The notes beneath the pieces were generated by a model. It was not told the DNA's origin and ran no database searches. It saw only the letters and a program-made list of their open reading frames with translations. Made by a program: the position numbers and the translations under genes. DNA of 31,477 bases from Chara braunii (Eukaryota > Streptophyta > Charophyceae > Charales > Characeae): positions 907,121 through 938,597 of the forward strand of contig BFEA01000121.1 in the NCBI GenBank assembly GCA_003427395.1, written 5' to 3'. This document shows, one piece after another, positions 29,379 to 31,477 of the stretch (positions are counted from its first letter, which is position 1; the number at the start of each line of letters is the position of its first letter).

Positions 29379-30450
29379 AGATGAATCGCCTCCCGTATGT
29401 GTAGTGTTTAAAAGCGTCCAAGCATCGTAGGACAGCTAACACCTCCTTCTTGAATTGACTGTAGTTGCGTTCAACGGTGTTAAGTGTACGACTCTCGAAC
29501 CTCAGTGGCCTCTCCTTATCGTCGGCGTTCTTTTAAGAATGCAGCCCTCCAACTGAACATGGTCAGCATCGGTAGACATTATGAAGGGTTTGTTGTTTCG
29601 TCCTCGAAGAATGACACTCCCAGGATTCGTCCCCCTTCTTTAAATTCTTCCTTGAGGGTTAATACCGCAAGCTCCTGAGGAGAATCCCAGTAGAATTGCT
29701 CGGTTTTTCTAAGGAGAGTCCGCAGAGGCTCCGCCTTCTCGGCATATCCACGTATAAAGATCCGCCAATACCCCACAACTCCTAGGAATTGGCGGACTTC
29801 GCTGGCGCTATGCAATGGAGTTGGCCAGTTCAAGAGTTTATCTAACTTTGTCGGGTCCGCTCGGCGCCCTCTCGAATCACATATGAATCCTAAAATCTTA
29901 ATCGTCGAGACAACCCACCGGCTCTTCGTCCCACTGACCATCAGGTTATCTTCATTTAGTTGTTCCAGAACTGCGTAGATGTCCGTTAGATGTTGCTCTA
30001 CAGATCTCCTGACACCAGGAGCAACCTCCGTCTCATCTTTCAATAGAGACCCTTTTATCGGAAAGTCGTGTAGAAAGACTTCAACTTTGTCAGGAGTGAA
30101 GTCTTTTAGGACAACAACCATAGCTCTGTGGAAGACCGCAACCCCATTGGTCCACCCTATGGGCATGACCATCACCTGCAGCAGTCTGAGCGGCGTGTGC
30201 ATGGCAGTGAGGTACCTAGGGGTATCTCATCATAACCCGAAAATAGATCGCAAACAGAGTAGATAGATCTACCTGCCACTCCCTCTTCCAATAGATCAGC
30301 GTGCGGTATGGAACCCACATCTCGAATTGTAACCGCATTAACCTTCTGAAGATCTTGAATCCATATGATCTTCCCGTTAGGCTTCCGTAAAAAGAACTAC
30401 CTGTTCGCATTAACACTATCAGACGGCTCCGCAACATGTGATGCCATCTT
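29379..30450 (-). pseudogene. Reverse transcriptase and RNase H, element 2 (broken)
   Basis: RT finger/palm sequence (LRKPNGKIIWIQDLQKVNAVTI) follows a TGA at about 30397, where Trp or a sense codon is expected, and a frameshift near 30220 leads into the main frame 29579-30202. That frame has MPIGWTNGVAVFHRAM, the active-site segment FLHDFPIKG, then ILGFICDSRGR and FLGVVGYWRIFIRG. The first catalytic Asp of the xxDD motif is His here (codon at 30068-30070). RNase H follows with two frame changes: PFIMSTDAD, then RPLRFESRTLNTVERNYSQFKKE and HYTYGRRFIL, ending at the inversion breakpoint near 29378. Confidence 0.88.
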
Positions 30451-30675
30451 CTCCTTTAGGAAGGCGATTACCTCCTCCTTCTCTTTCTGTGCAAACTTCC
30501 CTGCATCATTCCACGGTGTATGCGGAATCGTGTAGATCCTAGCAGGTTTGGCATACCTAGGACCGATTCTTCCTCTTTCCGCATCACTAAAAGTTATGGC
30601 CTTATTGTAAGTCTTAAGAACTTCTAGCACACGCTCCTTCTCTTGTTCCGTCAAATTTCCATCTCCTATGTCCAT
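30397..30675 (-). pseudogene. RT N-terminal (finger) segment, element 2
   Basis: 93-codon open stretch with ARIYTIPHTPWND, a Lys/Glu-rich helix, and EPSDSVNANR before the stop. This is the finger region that precedes the palm in gypsy RTs. It is in a different frame from the protease and is preceded by a stop near 30700. Confidence 0.75.
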
Positions 30676-30699
30676 CTCCGCTATCCTTTTTTCTGTTAG

Positions 30700-30885
30700 T
30701 CATTGCGGCTCCTTCTTCTTCCTCTCTTTAATCATCCTGACGATCTCCTCCTCAGATATCCCATCTAGTGCGGATCGCTCTCGAGCTACCGCCGCCGGCT
30801 TAACTTTCTGAGCTACTGTCTTGTGCTTCTTTGGTCGCCCTCGGTAGGGGGCTATGCCCTTAAGAAAGACACAGAGATCATGCAT
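30700..30885 (-). pseudogene. Protease-RT linker, element 2
   Basis: Lys/Arg-rich open stretch (GRPKKHKTVAQKVKP, then ISEEEIVRMIKERKKKEPQ). The end of the protease frame (CMISVSFLRA) and the start of this one (MHDLCVFLKG) are the same bases in two frames, which places a frameshift at about 30855-30885. Confidence 0.7.
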
Positions 30886-31477
30886 CCGAATTCCTCGTCT
30901 TCAGCCTCTGGATATGAGTTTTCACCCACAAGGACGCGATTTCCTAAGTCCTCTACCTCTACTATGCGTCCTTCTTCTTCTGTAAGTAATGCTCCATACT
31001 TCTTTTCGTGAAATCGCAACGAGCGACTTGCGAGCGTGACCGGCTTGCGGCCACCAGCTGCTAGAGCCACTCTGTTCCTCGGATCATGCGGCTCAACTGT
31101 CTCCATCATAATCCGTCCACCATCCGAACGCTTAATAGAAAGCATCTGGCTCCCGCCCGGTCGCTCTATAGTCACCTCATGAACATGGCTCAACCACGTC
31201 CGCCCTTATAGTAACTCCGAGCTGCAGTCCCTGACAGCGAAAACAGGCATCAACTCGCGCAACCCTTCAACCTCAATGACCGCCTTGTGACAAACCCCGG
31301 AAATCTTTTGCTTTCTTCCATCGACTGTCTCTATCTCGAATAGGTAGGACATGTCGAGGTCCAGCCCTAATCGCACCGTGAGTTCCTCATCTATGATGAC
31401 AGCTTCGCTGCCATTGTCAATCATCCCATGGAGGACTACCTCGTCATTGAGAATGGTCTCTACTATCCCACTCCCTA
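30852..31477 (-). pseudogene. Aspartic protease-like domain, element 2 (partial)
   Basis: Runs in from the window edge: VVLHGMIDNGSEAVIIDEEL, then VDGRKQKISGVC, then MPVFAV and a TAA at 31206-31208. It continues in the same frame as GRTWLSHVHEVTIERPGG, the position of the usual ILGRPWL element. The active-site turn is D-N-G-S where the common retropepsin form is D-[ST]-G. The downstream half (30852-31193) is a linker with mixed charge. The N-terminal part and gag lie outside the window. Confidence 0.75.

Larger units (their letters stand above)
27582..31477 (-). mobile_element. Element 2: second Ty3/gypsy-type element, degenerate and internally inverted
   Basis: Minus-strand protease, linker, RT, RNase H, then integrase end: Ty3/gypsy order. 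The sequence differs strongly from element 1 (for example MPIGWTNGVAVF and RFESRTLNTVERNYSQFKKE) and no chromodomain is seen. The central integrase-coding segment lies on the plus strand because of an inversion (28076-29378). The 5-prime part, including gag, lies beyond the window edge. Confidence 0.88.

Noticed and set aside
28376-29404. The plus-strand integrase frame as an independent, domesticated gene
   Set aside because: It is the longest open frame here, but both of its edges match the missing parts of the minus-strand pol, so an inversion explains it better. Its last codons are RNase H sequence read backwards.

Overview
The window looks like repeat-dominated nuclear DNA of a plant-lineage eukaryote. 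No intact host gene, rRNA, tRNA or CRISPR array can be supported. Recognisable coding sequence is almost entirely decayed Ty3/gypsy LTR retrotransposon gag-pol. The gag style of the first element (TRGG..PYT.EQEE start, coiled-coil, capsid, CCHC knuckle) resembles, from memory, elements abundant in the charophyte alga Chara braunii. That assignment is an inference (about 0.5) and needs a database search.

Layout. 1-5470: satellites and microsatellites: a (GA)n run, a polypyrimidine tract, eight ~170-bp units, twelve 91-bp units, a block of inverted repeats, a 53/54-bp minisatellite with 160-bp higher-order structure, and a (CT)15(CA)29 run. 5470-6250: no gene seen. 6251-13469: an LTR-like sequence split by two insertions. 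Insertion 1 (about 7417-10204) carries an unrecognised reading frame and a diverged tandem array. Insertion 2 (10945-12926) is a DNA element with ~53-bp terminal inverted repeats. 13470-20298: minus-strand gag-pol of element 1, with many stops and frameshifts and an insertion plus a 195-base assembly gap inside gag. 20298-22615: an uninterrupted copy of the same LTR-like sequence. 22616-23240: the integrase tail and chromodomain of another copy. The order on the minus strand is therefore pol end, LTR, gag-pol, LTR. 23241-27580: no recognisable gene; degenerate repeats and AT-rich DNA. 27582-31477: a second, different gypsy element on the minus strand, running off the window edge.

The most informative structures are: (i) comparison of the two LTR-like copies, which exposes two nested insertions; (ii) an inversion of about 1.3 kb inside element 2 pol, which places an integrase frame on the plus strand in an otherwise minus-strand gene; (iii) a dense GGTCAA (TTGACC, W-box-like) array inside both LTR-like copies; (iv) an orphan frame inside insertion 1.

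The genes do not form a working pathway. The window is a record of retroelement insertion, tandem recombination, nested insertion and decay. All repeat counts and alignments were done by eye.
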